From assembly GCA_002633005.1 (NCBI GenBank), contig NMRA01000133.1, forward strand, positions 357,703-406,311: DNA of 48,609 bases. The letters run 5' to 3'. This DNA comes from Phoronis australis. Taxonomy: Eukaryota; Phoronida; Phoronidae. The position numbers and the translations under genes are program-made. Below the pieces are notes generated by a model that saw only the letters and a program-made list of their open reading frames with translations, searched no databases and was not told where the DNA came from. Shown piece after piece: positions 33,614-44,431 of the stretch. Position 1 is the first letter of the stretch. Each line of letters starts with the position of its first letter.

Positions 33614-36600
33614 CTGAAAACGGCAAAAAGAAATATAAATGTTTTAAATCATAACATAATCATTATCCATAATAACCACATCTGATTCAGTAATTTGCCA
33701 ACTACAGTCACAGTGTTAACACAAATGGCCACGTTTTTGAAACATGTCTGTTTGTCATGGTGCACAATTATAAATTACCTTTTGCTAAATACCAATTTCA
33801 ATTCAAAATAATATTAATATCAGTTATGTCCAAATTGATACAGAGGTCTACAAACATCTGGATCACAATAGTAATGAGGGTATCTTGGAGAAAAAATGTA
33901 CTGTTGTAGATAAACCAATACAAAATGTAGTTGTAGATCAACCAATGCAAAATTGTACAAAGACCACACAAAATATTCATTTTCGCCAAAATAGTGATAA
34001 GCAGAAAAACTCTTTGTTTTTAAGATAACGCATATGCTAACTAAACAGCATCTGTCAATAAAATGTGAATGGAGGGGAGAGAATGAGGGGGGGTGGGAGG
34101 GAGGGGGTGTGTGGATAGGGTAAGGGGAGTGAACATGGCAAGGGGGTGGGGGTGGAGGGAAGGAGGGAGAGAGGAAGGGAGTGTTGGCTACTTACCTTTC
34201 CAAGCATAAGTGACTCTTTTCTTGCTTCGTTCACAAGGTCTGCCATTTGACCTTTGAACTTGTCAATGTCTGCACACTCATTGTATTCACTGTGCTTCAA
34301 CATCAGCTCAGCTACTGTGGCACCCTGACAATTAAGAAAGGTGCATTTTGCAGCTGACATCAACTATGAGTTTCAGCAAATGACACTTTTCACATTCTCA
34401 AACTATCAGTCTAAATGAAGCATGAAAAAGTCGAAGAGAGAGCAAATCAAATATCATTCAAAAGGGCCACATCATATCTCGCGCAACAGGTACGCTCAAC
34501 TCCACCAAAGGTGTCACTTGATAATCTAGTTGTAGTATAATATCTCTTAAAACAAATCAAGATTTGTGATGCAGTCTTTAAATGAATAGCATATTGACGC
34601 CTTTAAACAAGCAATAACTTGTGGTAAGGCCCTCATTATAAATGCTAAACGGTTAAATTTTCAAAACTACTGTTAAAGACTTACATCACCACAAACGACT
34701 GCAGTGAAGACTTTCTTAAAATTTCGCCTGTCCTCTTCCTCCAGCACGGTTGCTATGCCGACATCAAGAAAAACGAGCCGTAAAGGGCACTCTACTGGCT
34801 TTACATTCACAATGAGCGTGTCCAAGAGATCAACAACATTCAGCTTCACTTCCTCCTGAAAAATCAGACGTCACGTGACTTTTTGCAGGATAGCTCGAGA
34901 GGAAGACTATTTGGACTTCCAGGAATTCAAAACAACAATTTCTACAGACATCCCAATTTAATCTTGGAAAAGGTAAGATTGCAAGCACAACAAACCGATG
35001 TAATGCCGGAAATGCCAATGCTCTCATACAGACTAAATGCCAGTTACCAAGCCAATATGAATTGAAGATGTAAGTACCTGAAAACACACCATGCTGCCAA
35101 ATTTGTCGAGGACTGATAAGTAAACCGGTAGTTTCTGAACAGCAGTAATTCCTAAAATAATCGAGCACACAATATGGCCGGAATGTGAAGTTCTATTTAG
35201 TCAAATTTCTCCACAATAACAATCGAGAAAATTCAGTTCTATCTTTTGCATGGTTGGTATATGTTATAAAGCAAAAGTTGAGAATGCTGCATTCTGATTG
35301 GTCAGTTAAGCCGTCACTCAAAATCCTCGTGAAAGGTCAATTTATAGCAGTCACCTGTGGGCTGAACTGATCCACGTTCTGCACCATGATGTTACCAGGG
35401 TGAAGGTCGCCATGGACTAAGTTATCAACAAACACCTGCAAACATTAATTATAAGTAAATAAATAACTATTCAAGAAGGAATTCATATCGTTCATTTGCA
35501 AGCTTTCTTCGGTGACACTGGTTTGACTTAACATGCCTGACCAATCACACGATTCACAGGCACCTTTTATGAATTATGGCCTTCACAAGTTTTGAAATAG
35601 CTAACATACATAAAGTTGCATTTTGTGCTAGACTTTTTGATCTCTCAAAAAAGGAATGGCCCAAAGGAGGTCTTCACAAGTAATTAGCTCTGTTATTAGA
35701 AGAAGAATTTGTAATACACCAGAGGCCTGTTCCTAAAAGCAAAATAATTAGAACAGAAAGGTAGCAGTGAAATCATGTGCTTTGCATGACGATATCACCC
35801 AAAGTCTTATGCAATCTCTTTGCTACTGAAGCCAAAATTTAACACAGAGAATTAAATATAACAAATGACGATTTCAGCAAGTAGTTCATTATGAAGCCGA
35901 AGACAGTTTACCACATACAACGGGGACGTCACATGCAACGGGGACGTCACATGCAACGGGGACGTCACATGCAACAGGGACGTCACATGCAACAGGGACG
36001 TCACATGCACCGGGGACGTCACATGCAACAGGGATGTCACATTCCAAACAAAACTTCAACTTCATTTACACTTCAGTTAAAGTTATTACTAAAAGTCTTT
36101 CATTGCAAAAAAAACAATTTATAATAAAAAACCACCATTTTCCTAAACATAATGGGAGGTGTTACAGAACTTCAAAAGAAAGGACATTGCTGGTGACCAG
36201 GCCCTATGAGTTGGCTTGTCACAGTGTGACAATGTATGTGCCAAGCATAGTCTCAACTGCCAATCCTTTGCAAAGCCAGAAATCATTTCCCATTTGAGTA
36301 TGAAACAAAGTGAGACCACTTTTGTCGCAGGAAATGGTCTAAATCAAAATACATTTGCCTAGACAGCATGCTGGTTAACATCTGTTTTAAGCAGAGTTAG
36401 TGCAATGATACCGTCATTCCAGAGACATCATAACGGCGACCTACCATCTTCAGAAGTGCGTCAATTCCAATGTTGGCCAGTTTACTACGGACGGCGACAA
36501 CGTTCTCGACCTCAGTGTCCTCTCTCAAGAATGTAGAAATGGGCGTGGCCTCCTGAACAGAGAACTAACACTTGTAATGCCTTATAACATAACTAGGCCA

Positions 36601-39600
36601 CGGGTCTAAATATTTTATTTGAAATCAAAAACTGTTCTTCGCATCTTCTATTCTTCTTTTGTGCTTACTAAGGGTGAGTGTCTGATATTCTATGATCAAG
36701 TACGCGATGACTTACATGAATAACTGTCTAATCTCAATGTGCACTTGATGACCCAAGTCTGAACTCGAAGTCTCAAGTTTTTACTCAAGTTTGTAGCTCA
36801 AATGTAGAGGTCATCAAGTGCAAACATGGACTAGAAACTCATATGCATAAACCATTAATGTTCGTAAGCAGACTAATGAGCCGATTCATTTGACTTGCCT
36901 CCTCCACTAAAAAGAACAACATCTATGCATCAATAACCTTAACAGCTTGAATTATTTTTGCAATAACAGACACTTGTTTTGCATAAGATGTGACGGACAA
37001 GTGAAATTTTATTTTGTCAAATTTTTCTTCAAAAGCTTAAAAATCACAAGAAAACTTTAGTTGATCATTAGCTTGGCAACTTTGTACTGCATGGATCTCA
37101 TAAAACAGCATTTGTTAATTAGCATTTGTTAATTAGCCTTTGGTAATTAGCCTTTGGTAATTAGCATTTTGTAAAGATCTCATTATTTGTAAGCAGCCTT
37201 TGAAAAATGACAATTTTAGCAAAAGAGAATTCCCGTACCTCCCATGTCTCCACCAGCACGTCTCTACGGATGTAAGGCCATATAGGGCGAGGAAACTTGA
37301 CAAAGGGAACGTTGTCAAAGTTGCTCGCAAACTTCTCGAGTTGAGCAGCCTCTTGTCTCAGATCCAACTACAAAGTAAAGGAACGTGTTGAGGTATGCAG
37401 TACCCTACAAAAATGGAAAAATTTGGCTAACTTCGGAACATCATATCTCAGAAATGGTTGATTGGATTCAGAATAAACTTTCAGATATTATAGTTTATGC
37501 ACTGCTCTCCAAAGTAATGTTGGGAATTGTTTATTGAATGTGCACGAGGGGCTATCAAAAATAATAATTTTAATAATTTTTATGAAAGAAGTCTTAAGTT
37601 GCATGAAACGAAAAAATGAGATAATTTAGAAAAATTGTAACAGCTTTTTGAGACCTTATCTTGAACATTTCTTACGTCAAATAAAAATTTGTCACGTTAT
37701 TGATACTGTTGTTTTGCCATCAGCGGAACTTTCCTTTTCATTACATTTGACAAGAAAGACATTTTCAGAATATACATACTAAAACTAAGTTAAAATCTAT
37801 AGTTTCGTAGATATTTGGCGAAATACACTGGTCAATAAGATCCTACATTGTACATAACCTTAAGTGAAAATTGACACAAGAAGTTAGATCTTAAACCGTT
37901 TCCCATTACTTAAGCAAAAATGTGTTTTTGAATTAAAAATCTGAATATCAACGAACAATAGTTTTTAAAAAGTTGATGAATTACGTTGAAATTCATCTGC
38001 CTTCGTCAACGTTATTCGAAAAACTCTGAAGGAAAACCGACAAAAAATGACACTAAATCGTTTGAAAATCAGCCAAAAATTTATGCACGTCACCTTGATT
38101 TCTCGAATTTTCGACTAGAAGAAATAACATCAACCCTTTTTTCGAAAACCACTGCCTTTAAGTACCTGTCCAAGCATAATGTGAGAGAACTCCTCTATAC
38201 AGTCAGTGACACTCAGCCACCTCAAGCTGGGTACAGCAAACTCAATGATCCAGGCTACAGCCATGAGTAGACGCAGATCACGTGTCACAGTGGAATAAAT
38301 ACCAGGATGTAGTACCTGCGGAATATATGGGCAACGTGGACTTCAGTAAACAAGGAAAAGCACACAAAACATCAACCTATAATCATTGACAAACTTGGCA
38401 AAAACTGAGTGGCTTCTCTAGGGTGAATCCTGTGTTCTTGTTTGATGTTTATTACAAAAAAATCAGTTTAATAATAATAAGAGTTAAGCCCAGACAGCAC
38501 TACAAGGCAATATATCTGTGTTATTACTTATTGAATTAATTTTTTTTAAAAATTTGCCTGATCATTTTAAATGCAATGTACTTGACTTTGCACACAAGTA
38601 CAAACTCTGAGCATTTTCTTAATTTCCAAGCAACCCAACATCAGCTTTGTGGCTATGCATGAATATAAAGAAAACGATACAATTATCAACTTGTCCAGGA
38701 GAAAAAAAGTGTGGGCAACACGTCTCTACCAATTCCTCCGATAAGAGAATCCCTCAGGATATGATATCAATTTTGCATGATTTCGCTATCAGTACTAGTG
38801 GATGTAAATCCCAAAGCACTTCACTTCTTCACTTGACAAAAGTGCCATCGACACACAGACTTACCCATAAGTTAATCCTTAAATGAATTGTCACTACGTT
38901 TAAGCGTTATCTATTTAAACTAGTGCAACTTGCCCCACTTGTGACAACTTACTCCACCAGAATCAAGGTGGAAGCACCACCTGCGTGGCTGTAAACCTGG
39001 GTCAAGGTGGACGTAATTATCAGCTGCGCTTACATACAGATAGGTCTTCTTTAGAGCTACGCATGAGCTGTTCATTGTCATGCAAAGAGCGACAACTTCC
39101 GCTTTACCCTAGTTATCAAATATATGAGTCTGTACGCTCCACTTAAAAGTGGGGTTAGTTACAATAGTGCAAGTTGTTCTAGGGTAGGCTGTGTGTGGAC
39201 GAGACTTACTAGTACAAGTTGTTCTAAGGTAGGCCGTGTGCGGACGGGACTTACTAGCGCAAGTTGTTCTAGGGTAGGCTGTGTGTGGACGAGACTTACT
39301 AGTGCAAGTTGTTCTAAGGTAGGCTGTGTGTGGACGAGACTTACTAGTGCAAGTTGTTCTAAGGTAGGCTGTGTGAAGACGAGACTTACTAGTGCAAGTT
39401 GTTCTAGGGCAGGCTGTGTGTGGACGAGACTTACTAGTGCAAATTGTTCTGGGGTAGGCGGTGTGTGGACGAGACTAAGGAGAAAGTGCAAGACATGGGC
39501 ACCGAGGGAATACACGCATACTTAAACAGCTTGGCAATTGAGTTTGTGTATTCTGTTGTTTGGCCTGTAATAACCTAAATGTTTTAACAGAGGTGACACT

Positions 39601-41735
39601 TCTGCTCTAAAACCAAGGGTCATTTTTGACATGTTATTTTAATTCACAGGGAAAGTCATGTAAAACCATATGTCAAATTACACAGCGACACTCGAATCTC
39701 GTAGTATTTACCCGAGATGAACATTTGCTGCCTCATTTTCATGGCATTGGAGTTTCACATGTTCTTTGTTGTCTGATTCTTTACAAGCTTTTTCTCGGTT
39801 GCATTACTCTGTTTGTGCTTCCAATACTAACAAAGTATTACTGTTGCGCTGTGGGCTGCAACTACGATGTGAGAAAGTTTGATAAACTGGACTACCATGT
39901 GGATGTGTAATGTGAAATTTTTCACTTTCCCGACATCAGAGACACGAAAATGTGCTTGGTTTCCAAAAGAAGGTCAAGTGCTTTCTTATCTCTGAGACAA
40001 AGGAGAGTTCCATCGCCGTGTAATCTGGACTGCCCTATTACAGTGTACAGTGTGGGAAGGTTTCTAATGCTAAGCACGCAATGCACTATGGATAACAAGG
40101 TGCATGTGACTTTCTTGAAAATTAACCGCATCGTGCGCGAAATGTCAACTGGAAGAGAAATGGTGGCTAAAATATAAACCATAAGACATTAATAATAATA
40201 ACAAATTATAGTTTTATCGTGACAGACCATCCTAAGTCGCCAGCACACCAATTGGAGATGGTCAAAATTCCGGAGCAAACCACGGATTTTTGCTCAATGG
40301 ACTATTTGTGATTTCAAGCCCTTACAAATTCAGCTGATGAGTTGCTTTTTAACATATTAACCTATATTCAAATTGGTGATAACAGCGTGTGCAATTTGTA
40401 TTCCATGAAGTTCCCAAGACTGCATCATGGCTATTTTACATTGTATAATTTGCGGTCAACATCAGAGAAAATGATGAAGCAATATTTTGCATAGGCAACG
40501 TCAAACTTCTCGTCAATCACCTCTAAGTCACATCGGACTACACACCTTGACACAAACAGGAATAAGACCCTCAGTATCTTCCACGTCCTTGCTGCCTTTG
40601 ACTTCATTAGCGTCGTCACTGTCGTCCTCACTGCTCCCCCAGTTATGGAATTTGACAATCTCAAATGGGTCAACGTCAGTGTCATTTTCGTCCTGTTCTT
40701 CAAGAATTGTATTCAGTAGATCTTCATCTGGTATGGTGTCGGGCTTTATCCATGCTTTGTGAGCCTGTAAGATACAGGTAATAGTCAAGGACACTTGATA
40801 CTTGTTACGTAAGGGAAATCATTTACTAAAACGCCAGTATTCAGCTTCTTAAAATGGGTCAATGTTACTGCATGTGCATTCATGAAGGAAATCAAATTAT
40901 AATAGAATAAGTTAGAAGATTACGCAAATGTAAATTTCCGAGTATGCATATCAACATGTAGAGAAGCTATGACAACATAAATCCTAATCACTTTCATATC
41001 AGATGCACTTTAGCTTTGAAAACCTCACAAGCACATGAAACAAACCTGAGCTACTGCTCCTGAGCCTTGCGGAACCCTGTTTATCTTGACTAGAATGTCC
41101 CTCCAACGTCTGCCCCCAAACGCTCTCCTAAGACGCTGACGTGTGGACCCCCATCCATGGGCCGGCGCCCTTCTCTGTAACTGTGCCAATTGCTGACAGA
41201 AATCGTCTGGAAATAGGTCCCGTCTTGTGCTGACCCACTGACCTAGTTTTATAAATGTTGCCCCGGAACTCTCTACGGCCAACCTAAAGAACTGGTACCA
41301 AAGATTTGTTGCCCGAGGCCCAAGATACGTGATTGGGTACAAGCAGAGTACAGGTGTGAAGGTTAGATACAGACGAATGGCACGTAGAATTGTGAGAACA
41401 AATTCGATGAAACTTCTGGAAACGCGTCCTAAATAGGTAGATTCCTTCTGAGTAACTTTAGGTATGGGATGTATTCTGAAAACCTGTTCTGGCACGGTAG
41501 TCAGTTCACATTCTGCTGGTAACAATCTCCATATGACAACACCACCGAATCCTGACGCAAATGAAAACTGTCTCAGACATTTCACAGACTTTATCCTCCA
41601 CTGACGAGGTGATATAAATTGACAATAAAATGGCCGCCACTTGACCCGATTAAGGAAACATGAAGAGCACTTAGGACCATGCGAGACGAGAGTGAGCGTT
41701 CTCGCTAATGGCTGAAGCAACCTCAGTAAAGCCAT
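33428..41735 (-). CDS. ADCK2: ADCK2, mitochondrial UbiB/ABC1-family atypical kinase (nine coding exons)
   Basis: ADCK2 belongs to the UbiB/ABC1/COQ8-like atypical kinases of mitochondria and is linked to coenzyme Q and lipid metabolism. Coding exons on the minus strand are 41735-41046, 40764-40546, 38315-38166, 37367-37239, 36552-36445, 35435-35355, 34855-34685, 34324-34196 and 33613-33428. They total 620 residues, close to the human length (about 626). All exon lengths are multiples of three, so every intron is phase 0. Visible motifs are the KxGQ motif KLGQ (163-166), GSGAVAQ (224-230), VCVK with the ATP-site Lys303, the catalytic loop HGDLHPGN (440-447) and the DxG motif DVG (490-492). An acidic insert fills roughly residues 253-298 between the GSG loop and the Lys. 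The N-terminus is Leu/Arg-rich, fitting a mitochondrial presequence. An in-frame TGA upstream of the ATG supports the start. The C-terminal exon (MVLEGLGRSLDPELDILEKA) is diagnostic. Confidence 0.96.
34073..34183. repeat. G-rich tract (plus strand) beside the ADCK2 exon 8 donor
   Basis: Runs such as GGGGGGGTGGGAGGGAGGGG and GGGGGTGGGGGTGGAGGG occur over about 110 bases, with G-quadruplex potential on the plus strand. In the ADCK2 pre-mRNA (minus) it is a C/U-rich stretch starting about 13 bases after the exon 8 donor. Confidence 0.85.
34196..34324 (-). CDS. ADCK2: ADCK2 exon 8 (residues 517-559)
   Basis: The exon reads GATVAELMLKHSEYNECADI to KESLMLGK. The acceptor is TTGTCAG and the donor AAG|GTAAGT. 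The donor is followed, within about 15 bases, by a long polypyrimidine (G-rich on plus) tract. Confidence 0.94.
34685..34855 (-). CDS. ADCK2: ADCK2 exon 7 (residues 460-516), metal-binding DVG
   Basis: The exon reads EEVKLNVVDLLDTLIV, then CPLRLVFLDVGIATVLEEED. DVG takes the place of DFG. The acceptor is TTTTTCAG and the donor GAT|GTAAGT. Just upstream in the intron lies another GTCACGTGAC (34871-34880). Confidence 0.94.
35355..35435 (-). CDS. ADCK2: ADCK2 exon 6 (residues 433-459), catalytic loop
   Basis: The exon reads VFVDNLVHGDLHPGNIMVQ and carries the HGDLHPGN catalytic loop with Asp442 and Asn447. The acceptor is TTTGCAG and the donor CAG|GTGACT. Joined directly to exon 7 it stays in phase 0. 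Confidence 0.94.
35926..36050. repeat. 18-bp minisatellite, about 7 units, in ADCK2 intron 5
   Basis: The unit is GGGGACGTCACATGCAAC, with G/A and single-base variants. Each unit carries GACGTCAC (CRE-like) and CACATG (E-box). Open frames on both strands through it (RHMQRG and HVTSP repeats) are a consequence of the period being divisible by three. Confidence 0.95.
36445..36552 (-). CDS. ADCK2: ADCK2 exon 5 (residues 397-432)
   Basis: The exon reads EATPISTFLREDTEVEN to KLANIGIDALLKM. The acceptor is GTTCAG and the donor ATG|GTAGGT. It continues the VETWE motif of exon 4 in phase 0. Confidence 0.93.
37108..37170. repeat. 15-bp repeat with TAATTAG cores, about 4 units
   Basis: GCATTTGTTAATTAG and GCCTTTGGTAATTAG units repeat four times in ADCK2 intron 4. 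Each carries TAATTAG, a homeodomain-type core. Tandem slippage explains it. Confidence 0.85.
37239..37367 (-). CDS. ADCK2: ADCK2 exon 4 (residues 354-396)
   Basis: The exon reads LDLRQEAAQLEKFASNF then VPFVKFPRPIWPYI and RRDVLVETWE. It is flanked by TTTGTAG and GTACGG. This is the DLRxEAxNL region of the family. Confidence 0.94.
37415..37865 (+). repeat. Dispersed repeat with GGCTAACTTCGGAAC start, uninterrupted copy
   Basis: Same family and orientation as 30750-31560, about 450 bp, within ADCK2 intron 3. Ends are not precisely defined and no terminal repeats are obvious. Confidence 0.55.
38166..38315 (-). CDS. ADCK2: ADCK2 exon 3 (residues 304-353)
   Basis: The acceptor ATTCCGCAG precedes VLHPGIYSTVTRDLRLLM, which continues the VKVLHPG motif across the junction. 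The donor is CAG|GTACTT. The sequence SLRWLSVTDCIEEFSHIM matches the ADCK2 pattern. Confidence 0.92.
39167..39477. repeat. 45-bp minisatellite, about 7 units, in ADCK2 intron 2
   Basis: The unit starts GTGCAAGTTGTTCTAAGGTA and ends GGACGAGACTTACTA, with few changes among units. The 15-codon period leaves open frames on both strands (plus 39124-39525, minus 39159-39515). Nothing supports translation: it lies within an intron, has no homology, and is open in both directions. Confidence 0.95.
39674..40042 (+). mobile_element. Element with THAP-like zinc finger remnant, copy 2
   Basis: The plus-strand frame reads LTKYYCCAVGCNYDVRKFDK and stops after KLDYHVDV. Downstream homology continues in shifted frames (RDTKMCLVSKRRS). 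ATTACACAGCGACACTCG at the left and, inverted, ATTACACGGCGATGGAAC toward the right suggest terminal inverted repeats. It lies in ADCK2 intron 2, in opposite orientation to copy 1. Confidence 0.5.
40546..40764 (-). CDS. ADCK2: ADCK2 exon 2 (residues 231-303)
   Basis: The acceptor TCTTACAG precedes AHKAWIKP. The donor AAG|GTGTGT follows VCVK, whose Lys303 is the expected nucleotide-contact residue. The middle is an Asp/Glu/Ser-rich insert. Confidence 0.92.
41046..41735 (-). CDS. ADCK2: ADCK2 exon 1 coding part (residues 1-230)
   Basis: The ATG is at 41735 and the donor CAG|GTTTGT falls after 41046. The exon holds the basic N-terminus (MALLRLLQPLARTL), the family N-terminal region and KLGQ at 163-166. 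KxGQ blocks the protein-kinase-type active site in UbiB proteins. Confidence 0.93.
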
Positions 41736-41832
41736 GGAAGTATCTATTGGTTCCTTTGGAACTAAAACTCACGTTCCTATTAACTTAACTCCACTTGCAA
41801 TGCAGATGAGGATGTTGGTCCCGCCGACGACT
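41736..41832 (-). other. ADCK2 5' UTR part with a likely upstream intron
   Basis: On the minus strand, CTCTATTTTTATTTCAG is a strong acceptor ending at about 41833. It is followed by TCGTCGGCGGGACC and an untranslated leader with an in-frame TGA before the ATG at 41735. A further upstream non-coding exon is therefore expected at higher coordinates. It was not located. Confidence 0.5.
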
Positions 41833-42237
41833 GAAATAAAAATAGAGATAAGGTAAACATCTTGAAACAAATTACAAAAACTCACAACAGTATGCTTTTA
41901 TCATAGAGAGTTCACATGAAACTGTTAATTTCCAAAGTTTGTTGCACTGTTAAGCCTTAGAAAACGACTTTTTTGTTCCTAAAAGTAGGATACTATTTAA
42001 ATAGACTATACATTACATTTCACGAATATGCAGAGTACTTTGAGAACAAAAATGGTATCTGAATGAATAACATTATCAATTTATCTGAGATGGGAAGTGA
42101 TCGGAATTGATGTGATCTGGAAGTGCCAAATTGACTGGAGTCTGTATCAAGTACATAGGTTATTAAAGTCAGCGACCATTGTGCTTCTTTTTCCACTTTT
42201 TAACAACCGATCGAAATACCGATCCTTATATGTTGGC
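41833..42237. other. ADCK2 upstream region before the TIR transposon
   Basis: No exon was recognised. If the 5' UTR acceptor near 41833 is used, this is intron. Confidence 0.4.
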
Positions 42238-42242
42238 GGATG

Positions 42243-44431
42243 CAGGGCTCGACATAACGAGCTGCAGGTCGCATTTGCGACCTGAAATTTGGAAATGCGA
42301 GCTGAGATTTTTGTCAGCTCGTATAAAGTCGCAAAATGCGACCTGGAATTTCCAACGAATGCGAGCTGAGTTTTTACACTTCTCAACAGATACCTGGCAA
42401 ATACAAAGCAGCTCTTGTTAATCCGACCGTTATTTGGTTGTTGCCAAATACAAGTTCAAAAGAACACTAACCGAGAACAGGCCTCCCGATGACTTGTAAG
42501 CAAGTCGCGTGAACATGGGATATGCAGAATCGATCTTTGACGCGTTTCATTGGCTAACACTTTCGGCCACTTTTGTAAATTCCCGGATTCGCCGAAGAAA
42601 GTTTCGGGCCAATGCTTACACGTGATAAAACTTCACAAAACAACGGTGTTTCTATTAATTCTTAAGCGATCAACTTACCAAACTTTGTGGTGGACAAAAA
42701 TGCTTATTTTTCACATAAGATGTCCTTATTACATGTACCAAATATCCACGACAATATCCCTGATATCGCACTGCGGCACCATTAGCGCGCAAGCGGTCCC
42801 GGCAGACAATCGTGACTTAGACTGAGGTATGCTTCTCCTTTTATCGTATTAAGACAGCCAAAGTGAAAATGACAACCTTGTTAATCGCCAAACGACGGTC
42901 ACGTCTTTACTTTCAATTTTCCAAGAAATTCTCAAACCCTTTACTTGTTTCTGGGGCTACGTGCGCGAAATATGATTTGTCTTTCACACGTTGTTGCCAA
43001 CGTAAAGTGTAGGCCTACTCCAGCGATTCAAGTGCGTGAACTCACGCGTGCGCACCACTTCAAAGAACAGCGACAGTCCTAAATGAAAGAGTATACCGGC
43101 TTGGCTCTGGTTTATTTGAAAATGAACTCAGATTCCCAGCGGTTATAAAAGACCCGATGTCCCGGGACCGATATAACCCAGAACTAACGTTATTCTGTTC
43201 CGATGTTTCCCGAGGTCGATGTTCTGTAAACCCTGTATTCTATGCCCGTAGCCAGTTATTGCAACTAAACTGGCACTAGATGCGAAATTGTGGTTCCAGT
43301 TAGCGAACTTTTCATTCTTCTCTTTATACGCCCCCCCCCCCGGCAACTTTTCGCTCCCCGAACCACCGTCGCCGTAAAATGTTCAGACTTCTATAGAAAC
43401 AACCTTGTTCCGGCTGAAGCGGGCAGTTAAAAAATCATTCCGGGTGGCTAAAAAGGGTACAATGTAGGTGGTAACGATATCCAGAAAGTCACCCCTACCA
43501 GATGGAGTTTGCCTCGCAAAATCGTATTATTATAATGTTTCTTACCATTGCAGCGTTTTAATATCTTATTACCGCAAACACTGAGGTTAACGACTATGCT
43601 CACGCACAAGCCTACTCCCTACCTTTAAAGTGTTTCATAATAAGCGCTCACTGATCTATTAAAAGTCCTCCCTTAAATTTTGAGAATTTCCAATTAAGCG
43701 CCCACAGTTCAAGCTAGCGCCCATCATTGCGCACTACAAACGACCGCGTGTGGTTTAAAATTGACACGCAGTTTATATGGTGTGTGTCACTTTCATTTTA
43801 CACAACTTCAGTTTTCTAAAACGTCTTTTCACAGCATGTAAAAACCAAATCCCGGCTTTGTTTTATACCTCGGAAAGAAAATTAACACTAGTGACATGCG
43901 TGTCGTTTTGCGACTGACCTATTTTTCCCGTACTTGGAAGGTATTGAAGAGCAAACTCGCGATTACCCGAGTTAGTTTGAATCGTTAACGACTTTGATGA
44001 CGGCCAGTGAGAAGACCAGATCTAACAAAATCCCGGATACTTTTTCAACGGGCATTTTCTCCCTTTTCACATCGCAAATTTAGCTACTCGAATGCACGAG
44101 TCAGTTAGAGAGCACTGATTCAACTTTCACGCCGGCAACTTGCCTTGCGCTCTAGAGACTTTCAATGGCGGTCGTGAAGAACAGTAAGGCCGTACCTGCA
44201 TGAATGAAGTCAATTTTGAAATCCGAAATTTGTGAGTATTTAACGCTGCAGGTAAGAGCATAATCTAAACATTTTCCCGATGATCTAAAAAATCTGTTTT
44301 GGCGCGTAAAAATGGCGGGAAAATTTTGCGACCTGGCATTTACGAATGCGAGCTGGATTTTGAAAATGCGACCTGGGATTTTGGCTAGGTCGCAAAATGC
44401 GACCTGGCGATTTTATTAGCGTCGAGCCCTG
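42243..44431. mobile_element. 2.19-kb TIR DNA transposon, hAT-like ends, non-autonomous
   Basis: The left end is CAGGGCTCGACATAACGAGC and the right end is ...GTCGAGCCCTG. Both ends carry arrays of GGTCGCA...TGCGACC and ATGCGAGCTG blocks (42260-42370 and 44325-44410). A direct GGATG flanks it (42238-42242 and 44432-44436). CAGGG termini resemble hAT elements, but these make 8-bp duplications and only 5 bp match here, so the superfamily is uncertain. The CpG-richer interior has no transposase frame and includes an 11-C run near 43331. It lies upstream of ADCK2. Confidence 0.7.

Noticed and set aside
35078-35151. Possible 74-bp extra ADCK2 exon (ITAVQKLPVYLSVLDKFGSM) with good splice signals
   Set aside because: Its length would break the frame. 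Exon 6 joins exon 7 directly in phase 0 and matches the family pattern, so the piece is not needed.
34830-35168. 112-codon minus-strand frame in the ADCK2 intron 6 region
   Set aside because: It overlaps exon 7 in a different frame and has no family motif.
35926-36050. CRISPR-like array of short repeats
   Set aside because: Contiguous tandem units with no spacers, in an intron of an animal gene.
35852-36124. Repetitive open frames (RHMQRG and HVTSP units)
   Set aside because: Produced by the 18-bp minisatellite and open on both strands. No coding support.
39124-39525. 133-codon plus-strand frame and 118-codon minus-strand frame with cysteine repeats
   Set aside because: Both are by-products of a 45-bp minisatellite whose period is divisible by three. 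It lies in an ADCK2 intron.
43143-43346. 67-codon minus-strand frame near a poly-C run
   Set aside because: It lies inside the 2.19-kb transposon and begins in the low-complexity C tract. No homology is recognised.
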